A stretch of 64,000 bases of DNA from Colwellia ponticola (GCF_005885605.1 NZ_SZVP01000011.1:53294-117293), one strand, 5' to 3'; counted from the stretch's first letter, positions 27,861-38,486 are shown. The notes: a model not told the origin generated them from the letters alone. Numbers and translations: made by a program.

Positions 27861-27921
27861 TATAATGTGGTGGTAAAATAGAAATATTAATTCTACTCAA
27901 GGTCTACGCTACAAACCTTAT
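27861..27921 (-). pseudogene. Decayed tRNA-Ser copy 2 (3' part only)
   Basis: The 3' half resembles the intact tRNA-Ser at 28120-28210. TATAATGTGG is identical, the following 20 bases differ mainly by G-to-A changes, and GCTACAAACC of the variable arm is kept. The anticodon arm, D arm and acceptor 5' strand are absent, so it cannot be a tRNA. It is followed by its own terminator at 27831-27858. Confidence 0.65.
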
Positions 27922-27945
27922 TCCACATTTAAATGCCGTATAAGC

Positions 27946-27983
27946 AAAAATCCGTTAATTAACTGCTTAATTAACGGATTTTT
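27946..27983 (-). terminator. Perfect 17-bp terminator hairpin after the first tRNA-Ser relic
   Basis: Arms 27946-27962 and 27967-27983 pair perfectly with a CTGC loop and A/T runs on both sides. It lies between the two tRNA relics and carries the same AAAATCCG start as the hairpin at 27831, consistent with unit duplication. Confidence 0.85.
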
Positions 27984-28045
27984 ATAATCTAGTAGTGATA
28001 TACAGGCTTGAACCTTACTCAAGGTTTTACGCTACATACCCTTTT
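27983..28045 (-). pseudogene. Decayed tRNA-Ser copy 1 (3' part only)
   Basis: About 23 of the first 31 positions match the region just downstream of and within the intact tRNA-Ser. A T-loop reading GGTTCAAGCC on the minus strand is still recognisable, and the variable-arm-like segment ACGCTACA is shared with copy 2. Anticodon and D arms are missing and the CCA is mutated. Confidence 0.65.
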
Positions 28046-28119
28046 ATACCAAATCAAATACTTTAACGTATAACTCGTCAACTTTAGCTTATTATACAAG
28101 CTGACCAATTATTATAATG

Positions 28120-28210
28120 TGGCGGTGAGATAGAGATTTGAACTCTAGAAGGGCTACAAACCCTTGCCGGTTTTCAAGACCGGTGCTTTCGACCACTCAG
28201 CCATCTCACC
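28120..28210 (-). tRNA. tRNA-Ser(TGA)
   Basis: The 91-nt minus-strand sequence folds as a complete tRNA-Ser. The acceptor pairs GGTGAGA with TCTCACC, the anticodon stem CCGGT/ACCGG encloses CTTGAAA with anticodon TGA at 28176-28174, there is a long variable arm, and the T arm contains GTTCAAATC. CCA is encoded at 28122-28120. Two decayed 3' copies lie downstream. Confidence 0.97.
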
Positions 28211-28495
28211 AAGATACTTTACAAGAAATTTACTATTTCTTAAAAGTGGGCGAATTCTAAATACTGGCGAGCTATTTGTAAAGCGCTAAATGCGTAATTC
28301 GTCAAATTAAGTACTATTTATATAAAAAAAAAGACCAACTACCTTACTTTAGTTAATTAGGGAGCTATCTATTAGGGTATAAAAACTTATTAAAATAGCT
28401 TACTCGTCGGCTTTTAAGGTAAAATCCGACCAATAATGCGTAGCGCATTAACCTTAGCAATTAAAAATTCACCTGTTATATGGAAAATATACACC

Positions 28496-30382
28496 ATGCG
28501 AGTAGCCGTTTGTCAGTTTGCCACCACATCAAATCCTCAAGAAAATTTAGCAAGCTGTATTCGTATGATAACTAAAGCAGCTTTATGCCAGCCTTCATTA
28601 ATTGTATTACCCCAGTATTGTAATACACACTTTGCTCAGTCCCCCTTAGGTCACACGTTCTTTGGCGATGAACAAACACATAGTGAGCAAGCATACTATG
28701 TTGATCATAACCAAGCTTGGTATGATGCGTTAACGCTTGATGGTTCTTTTTTAAAAGAAGTCGCTGAGCAAGCAATAAAAAATCGCTGCTATATTGTTGT
28801 TAATGTTACCTTACGTCGTGATAATGTTGCTGACTTAGTCGATATTAAAGTCAATTCTATAGAAAGCAAAACAACGGCTAGCATCAAAAGCCAAGGCGAT
28901 ATCAGCGTGACTTCATGTTTATTCTGTCCACAAGGTAAGCTCATTCACCAAGCAGATAAGCATTGCTTATCTGCACAGGAAAAACAGTTTTTTACTGCCA
29001 CGAAAAACACTGCTCAAGTAATCACAACGCCTTTAGGTACACTTGGTTTGTTATCGGGTAGCGATAGTATGAACTTTTTAGCTCCACGTGCTTTAGCCTT
29101 AAGCGGCGCACAATTATTATGTAACTCGATTAATTCAGATACCTTAGACCAAAGTAATTTACATGACCCTGCCCGCGCAGTAGAAAACAATGTATTTGTC
29201 GCAACGGCCAATAAAATAGGTTCAGGTCAAAGCCAAATAGTGTCTAATGATGGTCGAGTATTAGCCAAACTTAATAGTACAGAAGAAGGTGTTGCTTTTA
29301 CCGATATAGACTTAGCTAGTTCATGCGCTACCGCTAAAACTGACACAAAAAAAAGTACCGAAAAAAGTGCTGATAGTAATATAGGCTTCAATAATAAATT
29401 TCGTCCTGATGGCACTCATATTATTAAACAACGACGCCCAGAACTTTATTTAGAGGCTGACTCTGCACCTAGCCCTAATATTTATCAGACATTAACCATA
29501 AGGCATACCGAGCAAGTCGAAGCAGCACAGCCACGCAACAGTACTGTTCACAAAGTGCCCGTGACGGCTAACGTGGCGATATTTGCTACCTACAAGGCTA
29601 ATGAACATGCCATTGAAGATGTCTGTCAGTATATTGAAAATAATGTTACTGACATTATTCAATTACCTGAGTTATTTTTTGTCGCTGATAAAACCGTTAC
29701 TAATGATGAACATCAAAGAGAGCGGATAACAGCCCTAAGTCGGCAATTTATTGCTCAAGTTAGCGCTGTACTTAGACCTTTTCAATACTTATGTACCAGC
29801 TTAATTATTGATGGAAAACACCAGGCGGTATTAATCAGTAAACAAGGTGTCGTGGCAACGCAGCAGCAATTACATTTTTGTCAGCGCTATCAGTGGACTG
29901 ATCTTGGTGATAAGTTAGCAATCATAGCGCTACCTTTAGAGCAAGGCACTATTCGCCTTGCCATGCTAACGGCTGATGATGCCAACATAGCAGAAATAGT
30001 GAACGTGGCTGCATTAGCGACTATCCAGGTGTTACTTGTGCCTTTTGATATTCAAGAGCCGAGTGAGGTTGACTACAGTTTGTTAACTCGTGCCGCAGAA
30101 AATAGACTGTGTATTGTTGCTGCCAGTCGCGAAAAAAACTTTGCTAACGAGGTAATTACTGACATTGATAGCAACAATATCTATGGAAAAAACAAAGTTA
30201 AAGTACAAAAATCAACGGGTGTCATTATCAACTTAACCACAGACCCTAGCCTATTACCGCAATGGCGAGTGCCAAAATTTAACGGTTATATCAATCAACC
30301 ACTACTGAAGCTGCAATATGGAAAAATTACCAAAGCGGTTATTCACCCTATTGCCGCTTGCACTAAGTACCAACTGTTTTAA
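28496..30382 (+). CDS. Tandem nitrilase-superfamily (carbon-nitrogen hydrolase-fold) protein, catalytic Cys absent
   Basis: From the ATG at 28496 the product has 628 residues, made of two nitrilase-fold halves (about 1-270 and 350-628). The start 'MRVAVCQFATTSNPQENL' is typical. In half one the Glu of the triad reads Gln (Q40 in 'LPQYC'), and the strand that normally ends ICxD reads LSGSD, so the nucleophile Cys is missing. Half two keeps E392 ('LPELF') but reads LTADD where ICxD is expected. Neither half therefore shows a full E-K-C triad. It may bind a ligand or partner without hydrolysis, or use an altered chemistry. It is the only gene of its transcript as far as can be seen. Confidence 0.75.
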   Translation: MRVAVCQFATTSNPQENLASCIRMITKAALCQPSLIVLPQYCNTHFAQSPLGHTFFGDEQTHSEQAYYVDHNQAWYDALTLDGSFLKEVAEQAIKNRCYIVVNVTLRRDNVADLVDIKVNSIESKTTASIKSQGDISVTSCLFCPQGKLIHQADKHCLSAQEKQFFTATKNTAQVITTPLGTLGLLSGSDSMNFLAPRALALSGAQLLCNSINSDTLDQSNLHDPARAVENNVFVATANKIGSGQSQIVSNDGRVLAKLNSTEEGVAFTDIDLASSCATAKTDTKKSTEKSADSNIGFNNKFRPDGTHIIKQRRPELYLEADSAPSPNIYQTLTIRHTEQVEAAQPRNSTVHKVPVTANVAIFATYKANEHAIEDVCQYIENNVTDIIQLPELFFVADKTVTNDEHQRERITALSRQFIAQVSAVLRPFQYLCTSLIIDGKHQAVLISKQGVVATQQQLHFCQRYQWTDLGDKLAIIALPLEQGTIRLAMLTADDANIAEIVNVAALATIQVLLVPFDIQEPSEVDYSLLTRAAENRLCIVAASREKNFANEVITDIDSNNIYGKNKVKVQKSTGVIINLTTDPSLLPQWRVPKFNGYINQPLLKLQYGKITKAVIHPIAACTKYQLF

Positions 30383-30640
30383 ATGCGTAAGTTGTCATTA
30401 AAAATACTGTCAATAAGTGGTAACCTCTTTGTAGAAAAGCGCTAATATGGTTATATAACTAATATGATTAATCGTTAGGTCTAACTCATTTTGCTAAATG
30501 AGGGCTTATTACATTATGTATATTTACTTTACCACCAAGCGTTATTGACTATGCTGCTACCTAGCATAACCACGCTAGGAAGGGGGTAATATACCCCATG
30601 ATGTTCATTTTTTGATACAAGGTTATGGATAGACATTAAT

Positions 30641-31414
30641 ATGATAACTAATTTGATAGCTAAGCTTATTTTTATTATTATTTTTGCGGGTATCAGTTTT
30701 ACTAGTTATTCAGCCAGTAAAGTAACGCTTGCCGTAGAAAATAGCTGGCCGCCTTACTCTGACAACCAAGGCAATGGTTTATCAAAAAATATCATTAAAA
30801 AAGCCTATCAAGCCGTTAATGTTGACGTTAACTTTATCGTGGTGCCTTATGCAAGAGCATTACACATGGTGAAAATAGGTAGCGTCGATGGCGCTTTTAA
30901 TGTGACTAAACAAGCCAATACCGAGCGTATCTTTAGCTTTGGCGAAGAGTCGCTATTACAAGCAAAAGCATCATTTTATTATCATAAAAATTCTACCTTA
31001 GACTTTTCATCAGCAAAAAGCATTCCAGATAACACTATAATTGCCTTAATATTAGGCTATGAATACGGTGACACCTTTCAAAATAATAAACATCGTTTTA
31101 AAGAAGTTAGAGTGGTAACGCAAGAGCAAATCATCAATCTTATTCGTAAAAAAAGAGTCGATATGGCCATCATGTTTGATGAGGTTGCAAAAGATACCAT
31201 GACCAAGATGGGACTAGCACACTCAGCAATCAAACAAGGGCAAATAAATCATCAGAGTGATATCTATGTGGCTTTTAATAAAAAAGCTGAGACTACCAAG
31301 GTGATTAAGTTACTTGATGAAGGTTTAAGGATTATTAAAAGCAGAACTGAGAACAATACTGAAAAAAAAGCTGAACAAACGTTATCCGTGAAGAGCGCTA
31401 TTGAAGCTAACTAA
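30641..31414 (+). CDS. Periplasmic solute-binding protein, family 3
   Basis: A 257-residue exported protein. An N-terminal signal peptide of about 25 residues is followed by an SBP_bac_3 fold, with the opening 'VTLAVENSWPPYSDNQGNGLSKNIIKKAY' that forms the ligand-binding lobe, then 'YARALHMVKIGSVDGAFN'. Such proteins bind amino acids or related small acids; when not beside ABC permease genes they often feed a sensor. Here no transporter genes adjoin it, so transport is uncertain. The C-terminal tail is lysine/glutamate rich. Confidence 0.82.
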   Translation: MITNLIAKLIFIIIFAGISFTSYSASKVTLAVENSWPPYSDNQGNGLSKNIIKKAYQAVNVDVNFIVVPYARALHMVKIGSVDGAFNVTKQANTERIFSFGEESLLQAKASFYYHKNSTLDFSSAKSIPDNTIIALILGYEYGDTFQNNKHRFKEVRVVTQEQIINLIRKKRVDMAIMFDEVAKDTMTKMGLAHSAIKQGQINHQSDIYVAFNKKAETTKVIKLLDEGLRIIKSRTENNTEKKAEQTLSVKSAIEAN

Positions 31415-31620
31415 TACCAATCATATTAATTATCTGAACATTGCTACAGGTTGCAACCAACTACTGTGCTATTTATTTGATAATTAGAACAACTCGTTAT
31501 TAAATAAAACACCTTATATTAGCTCGTTTTCTCTTCCTATAAAATAGACCACCTAATTAATGAAACTGTTGTAAATTAAGCACATCAAGTACATTCACCA
31601 ACTCGAGTAAATAGAATCTA

Positions 31621-32283
31621 ATGACTAAGCCCTATTCCCAAGCCTGTGAAAATAATAAACAACCGATTTTAGCCGTATTAAGTAAGGTATTTTCAACATC
31701 TAAGTATGTGTTGGAGATTGGCTCAGGCACTGGGCAACATGCGGTTTATTTTGGTGAAAATCTACCACACCTTACCTGGCAAACCAGCGATTTAGCGACC
31801 AACCATGCTGGCATTAATGCCTGGCTAAATGAAGCGGCTTTGCTTAATGTCAAAAGCCCTATTGTTATTGATTTACATGACACTTGGTCATTAGCGGATG
31901 CTGTTAATAAGCCTAGTGATGACGGGCAAGATAATACAACTGAACGTCAGTCTATTGATGGCGTATACACCGCGAACACGTTACATATTATCAGTTGGCC
32001 ATTAGTGATTAAATTTTTTGAAGGTATTTCAAAAAATTTAGCTGTCAACGGCGCTGTTTGTATTTATGGACCGTTTAAATATGATGGGAAATTTACCAGC
32101 GAAAGTAATGCCAGCTTTGATGGCCGACTTAAAGAGGCAGATCCCACGCGTGGTATTCGCGATATAGAAGCAATATTAACCTTAGCAGATTCAGCTGGAC
32201 TTAACTTGATAGACGACCATGAAATGCCTGCCAATAATCGATTATTAGTGTTCTCTAAAGTTAAGCCTAGTAGCAGGTTGTAG
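31621..32283 (+). CDS. DUF938 SAM-dependent methyltransferase
   Basis: A 220-residue cytoplasmic protein of the DUF938 family. The SAM-binding loop is 'VLEIGSGTGQHAVYF' (motif I), then 'WQTSDLA' and 'IDGVYTANTLHIISW', with the acidic ribose-binding position in motif II. A 'YGPFKYDGKFTSESNASFDGRLKEADPTRGIRD' block is highly characteristic of the family. The substrate is unknown. It stands alone and ends at a terminator shared with gltD. Confidence 0.88.
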   Translation: MTKPYSQACENNKQPILAVLSKVFSTSKYVLEIGSGTGQHAVYFGENLPHLTWQTSDLATNHAGINAWLNEAALLNVKSPIVIDLHDTWSLADAVNKPSDDGQDNTTERQSIDGVYTANTLHIISWPLVIKFFEGISKNLAVNGAVCIYGPFKYDGKFTSESNASFDGRLKEADPTRGIRDIEAILTLADSAGLNLIDDHEMPANNRLLVFSKVKPSSRL

Positions 32284-32318
32284 CAGATAAATCTCCCACC
32301 TAAAAATTCTACGCATAA

Positions 32319-32345
32319 AAAAACGTAGCTAAAAGCTACGTTTTT
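32319..32345. terminator. Bidirectional terminator between DUF938 gene and gltD
   Basis: A 12-bp stem (32319-32330 and 32334-32345), AAA loop, with A-run and T-run, lies between convergent genes. Confidence 0.9.
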
Positions 32346-32367
32346 AAGGTTAGTTGTCGCTACTTGC

Positions 32368-33858
32368 TTAAGGCAGGTAGCTATTTCCCATTAAGTAGGT
32401 ATCTACTTCACGGGCGCAACGACGACCTTCATCAATTGCCCAAACAATTAAACTTTGACCACGACGACCATCACCTGCAGCAAAAATACCTGGTTTGCTA
32501 GTCGCAAACTTATCGTATTCTGCAGCAATGTTTGAACGATTATCTTGCTCAAGACCAAATTGCTCAACTAAGCCACCTTCAGGCCCCATAAAGCCCATCG
32601 CTATAAGGACGATATCAGCAGGAATAACTTTTTCACTACCCGCGACTTCTTGTGGGAACATTTGACCTTTATCATTACGCTCCCAAGTGATATCAACCGT
32701 ATGAACCGCTTTCACATTACCTTGACCATCACTTTCAATTTTTTTAGTTTGCACTAAATATTGACGAGGATCTTGTCCTTGAATGGCAATCGCTTCTTTT
32801 TGACCGTAATCAACCAATAAGCGTTTTGGCCATTGTGGCCAAGGGTTGCTTGCTTCTTCACGCGCTTCTGGTGGACGCGGCATGATTTCTAGTTGGATAG
32901 CGCTGGCACATTGGTGACGTAATGAAGTACCAATACAATCTGTACCAGTATCACCACCGCCAATAACGACGACATTTTTGCCTTGAGCATTAATGAACTG
33001 ACCATCTTTGTGTTCGCTATCAAGTAAGCTTTTCGTGTTAGCCGTTAAAAAGTCCATCGCAAAATGAACACCGTTAAGTTCACGACCTTCAACAGGTAGG
33101 TCGCGCGGTACAGTAGCACCTATACATAACACCACTGAATCAAAGTCTTTTTCAAGCTGCTCAACACTAATGTCTTTACCTACGTTGGTGTTAGTAACAA
33201 AGACAATACCTTCTTCTGCTAAAATATCAACACGACGTTGCACTAATTCTTTTTGCAACTTCATGTTTGGGATACCGTACATTAGCAAGCCACCAATACG
33301 GTCAGCACGCTCATAAACTGTCACCATATGACCAGCTTTATTAAGTTGTGCCGCAGCGGCAAGTCCCGCAGGCCCTGAGCCAATTACCGCAACGGTTTTA
33401 CCGGTACGTGCTGATGGCGGCTGAGCAACAACCCAACCTTCTTTGAAAGCGTGATCAATAATTTCTTTTTCATGTAACTTAATTGCCACAGGGTCAGCAT
33501 TAATACCTAATACACAGGCACCTTCACAAGGCGCTGGGCAAACTCGCCCTGTAAATTCAGGGAAGTTATTAGTTTTATGCAATAACTCAATAGCATCTTT
33601 CCAGCGGCCTCGATAAATAAGGTCATTCCACTCAGGAATAACATTATTAACCGGACAACCTGCAACAACGGGTGCAAACTCTGACTTTGCCGATTGGCAA
33701 AAAGGTACACCACAATCCATACAACGAGAAGCCTGCTTCTCTACATCGCTTTGTGGAATATCTTCATACACTTCAAGCCAGTCAATTAGACGGTCACCTG
33801 CATCGCGTTCAGTTGGCAAGGCACGACCTACGTTGATAAATCCTGTTGGATTTCCCAT
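32368..33858 (-). CDS. gltD: Glutamate synthase (NADPH) small chain
   Basis: A 496-residue flavoprotein subunit. An N-terminal 4Fe-4S-type cysteine cluster ('CMDCGVPFC', '[10 protein letters not shown]', '[13 protein letters not shown]') is followed by FAD and NADPH binding loops ('[17 protein letters not shown]', '[17 protein letters not shown]') and a closing '[23 protein letters not shown]'. It supplies electrons from NADPH to the large subunit, which makes glutamate from 2-oxoglutarate and glutamine. It is 20 bp after gltB and shares its transcript. Length and motifs are normal. Confidence 0.97.
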   Translation of the reverse strand: MGNPTGFINVGRALPTERDAGDRLIDWLEVYEDIPQSDVEKQASRCMDCGVPFCQSAKSEFAPVVAGCPVNNVIPEWNDLIYRGRWKDAIELLHKTNNFPEFTGRVCPAPCEGACVLGINADPVAIKLHEKEIIDHAFKEGWVVAQPPSARTGKTVAVIGSGPAGLAAAAQLNKAGHMVTVYERADRIGGLLMYGIPNMKLQKELVQRRVDILAEEGIVFVTNTNVGKDISVEQLEKDFDSVVLCIGATVPRDLPVEGRELNGVHFAMDFLTANTKSLLDSEHKDGQFINAQGKNVVVIGGGDTGTDCIGTSLRHQCASAIQLEIMPRPPEAREEASNPWPQWPKRLLVDYGQKEAIAIQGQDPRQYLVQTKKIESDGQGNVKAVHTVDITWERNDKGQMFPQEVAGSEKVIPADIVLIAMGFMGPEGGLVEQFGLEQDNRSNIAAEYDKFATSKPGIFAAGDGRRGQSLIVWAIDEGRRCAREVDTYLMGNSYLP

Positions 33859-33878
33859 AATATATTCTCCTCGTCAGC

Positions 33879-36800
33879 TTAAGCTTTAGCGCTAGCTATA
33901 TTATTTAAATGGATGTCGAAAGCTTCAACGGCAATGTCATATTCTGACTCAAACTTGCCGCTTTCTCGTACGTCATTCATGTAACCTTGCATACGTTTGT
34001 AATCAACAGGCATTACTTTAACGAAGCGCTTAACACTGCTCTGCCAATCTTTTAATAATTCGCTAGCCACATCTGAGCCTGTTGCGTCAAAGTGCTGGGT
34101 AATTAAACCTTTTAACTCTTCACTTTCTGCATCAGTATCAACGGTTTCTAAGGCAACCATTTCCATATTACATTTAGCCGCGAAGTCGTTTTTATTATCA
34201 AGTACATAAGCAATACCACCTGACATACCCGCGGCAAAGTTACGACCCGTATTACCTAGAACAACGGCTTTACCACCAGTCATGTATTCACAACCGTGAT
34301 CGCCAACCCCTTCAACAACCGCGGTAGCACCGGAGTTACGTACACAGAAGCGCTCACCCGCAATACCACGAATAAAGGCTGTACCTGAGGTTGCACCAAA
34401 GAAGGCCACATTACCAATTAAGATATTTTCACTGGCTGAGAACGTCGCTTGCTTACTTGGGTATACCACTAAGTTTGCGCCTGACAATCCTTTACCAAAG
34501 TAATCATTAGCATCGCCTTCAAGTTCAAAACGCAAACCTTTAGCAGAGAAACAACCAAAACTTTGACCAGCAGAGCCGTTAAACTTAACGTTAATCGTGT
34601 TTTCAGGTAAACCTTGTTCATGATACTTTTTAGAAATTTCGTTAGAAATCATTGCACCAATGGTTCTATCGGTATTAATAACATCATATTCAAGTGAAAC
34701 GCTTTGCTGATTATCAAGGGCTACTTGCGCATCCTTAATCATCTGGCGATCGATAATATCGTCAATCAAATGCTTTTGTTCGATAGATTTATACAAGGTT
34801 TCATTTTCACCACATTCTTCTTTATGCAATAGTGGTTTTAAATCAACACCTTGGTATTTCCAATGGTCAACATTTTCAAGTTGCTTAAGACACTGGGTTT
34901 GACCAACCATTTCTTCAATACTTCTAAAACCAAGCTCAGCCATGATTTCACGTAACCCTTGTGCCATCATGGTAAAGAAGTTAACAAGAATATCAGCACG
35001 ACCGGTAAATTTATCACGTAAACCTTTATCTTGTGTGGCAATGCCAACAGGACAAGTGTTTAAGTGACACTTACGCATCATGATACAACCTTCAACGACT
35101 AATGCCGTTGTGGCCATACCGTATTCTTCCGCGCCAAGTAAAGTAGCAATAGCTAAGTCACGAGGGGTTTTAAGTTGACCATCAGTTTGTACGGTAATAC
35201 GGCTACGCAGTTTATTACGTACCAAGGTTTGATGGGTTTCAGCTAAACCAAGTTCCCATGGTAAGCCGGTATGTTTAATTGAACTCAGTGGTGAAGCACC
35301 TGTACCACCATCATGACCCGCAATAAGTACAACATCAGCGTAGGCTTTAGTTACCCCTGAAGCGATAGTACCCACACCGGCTTCTGACACTAACTTAACG
35401 TTAACGCGTGCATCACGGTTAGCATTTTTAAGATCAAAAATAAGCTGAGATAAATCTTCAATCGAGTAAATATCGTGATGTGGTGGTGGTGAAATTAAAC
35501 CAACACCCGGTGTTGAACCACGAGTTTTACCAATCCAAGCATCAACTTTGTCGCCCGGTAATTGACCACCCTCACCTGGTTTAGCGCCCTGCGCCATTTT
35601 AATTTGTAGTTCGTCTGCATTAGTCAAATAATGACTAGTAACACCAAAACGACCTGAGGCGACTTGCTTAATACGTGAGTTCATCGAATCGCCATTTTTT
35701 AACGGCGTATAACGAATAGGATCTTCACCACCTTCACCACTGTTACTCTTACCGCCAATACGGTTCATAGCGATGGCTAACGTAGTGTGTGCTTCCCACG
35801 AAATGGAACCAAATGACATGGCACCTGAGGCAAAACGTTTGAAGATATTTTCAATCGGCTCTACTTCACTTAAGGCAATTGCAGGACGATCGCTAGTTAG
35901 TTCCAATAAGCCACGTAAAGTAAAGGCTTCTTTACTTTGATCATCGACTGTTTTGGCATACTGCTTAAATTGAGCCGTATCATTACTGGCTGTTGAGTGC
36001 TGTAGTAAACGGATCACAGTTGGGCTAAATAAGTGACGTTCGCCATCATTGCGCCATGAGTATTCACCGCCTGTTGGCAATAAGTTTTCAATAGCAATAC
36101 GATTCGCTTCTGGGAAGCCTTCACGGTGGCGTAACAAGGCTTCTTGCGCTATTTGATCTAAGCTTAAGCCGCCAATTCGACTAACCGTACCCGTAAAGTA
36201 CTGGTCAATAACGTCTGAGTTAATACCTAAGGCTTCAAACACTTGCGCGCCTAAATATGACTGTAGCGTTGAGATACCCATTTTAGAGAAGGTTTTTAAT
36301 AAACCACTGCCAACGGCTGCGATATATTTTTCTGTAATTTGATCATTTGATAAATTAGTATCAAGCACACCTTCATCACGTAAACCGAACATACTTTCTA
36401 ATGCTAAGTAAGGGTTTACCGCGGCGGCGCCGTAACCAATCACAGCAGCAAAATGGTGTGTCTCACGAATATCACCTGATTCAAGAATAATATCGGCGTT
36501 TGAACGTAATTTTTCACGAATTAAATAATGATGAACGGCGGCTGTTGCTAATATTGAAGGGATAGCAACATGATCACTGTCAACTTCACGATCACTGAGA
36601 ATAAGTATTTCATAATCATCTTCAACCGCATTTTTTGCATATAAACAAATACGATCAAGGGCTTTTTTCAGTGCACCTGGTCCACCACTTGCTTTAAACG
36701 TAATACTAATAACTTTTGCTTGTAGATGGTCGTTATCAATATATTGTAATTTACGTAACTGCTCGTTAGTTAACACTGGTTGAGTAATTTCAACTTTATG

Positions 36801-38486
36801 ACAATGCCCTGCAGTTTCTTCAAGTAAGTTAAGCGATCTACCGATATAACCACGTAATGACATCACTAACTCTTCACGGATAGGATCAATTGGCGGGTTA
36901 GTCACTTGTGCAAATAATTGCTTGAAGTAATGCGATAGTTGTTGTGGACGATGAGACAATACCGCTAATGGCGTATCGGTGCCCATAGCGCCTAATGGCT
37001 CTTTTGATGTGCCAACCATACCAGCAAGTACTAGGTTAAGATCTTCACTAGTATAACCAAACGCTTTTTGTATTTTACGCAACTCTTTTACCGGTGGCTG
37101 GGCAATAGAAGCCCGAGGTACTGGTAATTTATCTAACTCAATTTTGTTGTTTGCTAACCACTGACCATAAGGCTGTGACGCACTGACTTGTTGCTTAACT
37201 TCTTCATCACTAATGATGCGGCCTTGCGTTAAATCCGCAATAAAAATTTTACCTGGCTGTAAACGACCCTTTTCTACAACAGTAGACTGATCAACACACA
37301 AGGTGCCTGTTTCAGAGCCCATTACCAAGGTACCATCTTGCGTTAATAAGTAACGTGATGGACGTAGACCATTACGGTCAAGTGTGGCGCCAATAATATT
37401 ACCATCAGTAAATGATAATGAAGCTGGGCCATCCCAAGGTTCCATAATACAAGCATAATACTCATAAAAGGCTTTTCTGGTGGCGTCCATATCTGTTTGT
37501 GTTTGCCAAGCTTCTGGCACCATCATCATCATCACTTGCGCAAGAGGACGGCCGCTTAACACCAATAACTCAATAGCCATATCTAGGTTAGCTGAATCTG
37601 AGTTATCTTTGTTACAAATAGGGTTTAACATTTTCAATTCAGCGTCACTAAAGTTGACTGAACTAAATAACGCTTCGCGAGCATTCATCCAATTTACGTT
37701 ACCGCGTACGGTGTTAATTTCACCGTTGTGCGCTATATAACGAAATGGTTGTGCTCTGCGCCACGCTGGAAAGGTATTGGTTGAGAAGCGAGAATGGAAC
37801 ATAGCCATGCCCGAGATAGTGCGTTCGTCTTGAAGATCTAGGTAATATTGACGTACTTGCTCGGTGGTAAATTGTCCTTTATAAACAATTTTAGTTGATG
37901 ACATTGACGTAACATAAAACTCGTCGCGTTCGGTAATGTTTAAACCGTTAATTTTATGCGAGGTATATTTACGTAATACAAAGAGCTTACGTTCAAATTC
38001 TTGTGCGCTTAATTTAGCAGGTTTAGCAATAAAGACCTGCTCAATGTTTGGTTCGCTATTTAATGAATCAGCACCTAACATTGAATTGTCACCTGGGACA
38101 TTACGATAACCTAATAAGGTTAAGCCCAGTTCTTTAATATTATCGTTTAATATTTTTCGACATGCTTCGCTCTGCTCTTCAGTATTTGGGAAGAAAATCA
38201 TGCCAACGCCGTACTCGCCAGCATCAGGTAAAGTAAAGCCTATTGTTGCCGTTTCTTGGCTGAAGAAATCATGGGGTATTTGAATAAGGATACCAGCACC
38301 GTCGCCACTTTTGACGTCAAAACCAGTACCACCACGATGTTCCATACAACTCAACATGGTGAGTGCATTTTCAATAATATCGTGAGATTTTTTACCCTTT
38401 AGGTTAGCGACAAAACCGATGCCACAACTATCATGTTCAAACTCGGCGCGATAAAGGCCTTGGGATTTTTTGCTCATATCATTCAT
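33879..38486 (-). CDS. gltB: Glutamate synthase large chain
   Basis: A 1535-residue class II glutamine amidotransferase-FMN enzyme. The short propeptide is followed by the nucleophile Cys in 'HDSCGIGFVAN' (about residue 21), which becomes the N-terminus after processing. The amidotransferase domain extends to about 420. The FMN-binding synthase domain has 'GEGGEDPIRYTPLKNGDSMNSRIKQVASGRFGV'-type loops. A cluster segment 'CIMMRKCHLNTCPVGIATQ' binds the 3Fe-4S centre. The C-terminal beta-helix is complete. A GGAATAAAC Shine-Dalgarno supports the chosen ATG. With gltD it assimilates ammonia made by urease and taken up by glutamine synthetase. Confidence 0.97.
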   Translation of the reverse strand: MNDMSKKSQGLYRAEFEHDSCGIGFVANLKGKKSHDIIENALTMLSCMEHRGGTGFDVKSGDGAGILIQIPHDFFSQETATIGFTLPDAGEYGVGMIFFPNTEEQSEACRKILNDNIKELGLTLLGYRNVPGDNSMLGADSLNSEPNIEQVFIAKPAKLSAQEFERKLFVLRKYTSHKINGLNITERDEFYVTSMSSTKIVYKGQFTTEQVRQYYLDLQDERTISGMAMFHSRFSTNTFPAWRRAQPFRYIAHNGEINTVRGNVNWMNAREALFSSVNFSDAELKMLNPICNKDNSDSANLDMAIELLVLSGRPLAQVMMMMVPEAWQTQTDMDATRKAFYEYYACIMEPWDGPASLSFTDGNIIGATLDRNGLRPSRYLLTQDGTLVMGSETGTLCVDQSTVVEKGRLQPGKIFIADLTQGRIISDEEVKQQVSASQPYGQWLANNKIELDKLPVPRASIAQPPVKELRKIQKAFGYTSEDLNLVLAGMVGTSKEPLGAMGTDTPLAVLSHRPQQLSHYFKQLFAQVTNPPIDPIREELVMSLRGYIGRSLNLLEETAGHCHKVEITQPVLTNEQLRKLQYIDNDHLQAKVISITFKASGGPGALKKALDRICLYAKNAVEDDYEILILSDREVDSDHVAIPSILATAAVHHYLIREKLRSNADIILESGDIRETHHFAAVIGYGAAAVNPYLALESMFGLRDEGVLDTNLSNDQITEKYIAAVGSGLLKTFSKMGISTLQSYLGAQVFEALGINSDVIDQYFTGTVSRIGGLSLDQIAQEALLRHREGFPEANRIAIENLLPTGGEYSWRNDGERHLFSPTVIRLLQHSTASNDTAQFKQYAKTVDDQSKEAFTLRGLLELTSDRPAIALSEVEPIENIFKRFASGAMSFGSISWEAHTTLAIAMNRIGGKSNSGEGGEDPIRYTPLKNGDSMNSRIKQVASGRFGVTSHYLTNADELQIKMAQGAKPGEGGQLPGDKVDAWIGKTRGSTPGVGLISPPPHHDIYSIEDLSQLIFDLKNANRDARVNVKLVSEAGVGTIASGVTKAYADVVLIAGHDGGTGASPLSSIKHTGLPWELGLAETHQTLVRNKLRSRITVQTDGQLKTPRDLAIATLLGAEEYGMATTALVVEGCIMMRKCHLNTCPVGIATQDKGLRDKFTGRADILVNFFTMMAQGLREIMAELGFRSIEEMVGQTQCLKQLENVDHWKYQGVDLKPLLHKEECGENETLYKSIEQKHLIDDIIDRQMIKDAQVALDNQQSVSLEYDVINTDRTIGAMISNEISKKYHEQGLPENTINVKFNGSAGQSFGCFSAKGLRFELEGDANDYFGKGLSGANLVVYPSKQATFSASENILIGNVAFFGATSGTAFIRGIAGERFCVRNSGATAVVEGVGDHGCEYMTGGKAVVLGNTGRNFAAGMSGGIAYVLDNKNDFAAKCNMEMVALETVDTDAESEELKGLITQHFDATGSDVASELLKDWQSSVKRFVKVMPVDYKRMQGYMNDVRESGKFESEYDIAVEAFDIHLNNIASAKA

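Noticed and set aside
31563..31579. Ter-like string containing CTGTTGTAAATTAA
   Set aside because: It matches the E. coli Ter consensus at most positions but differs at key bases. In A+T-rich intergenic DNA one such hit is expected by chance.
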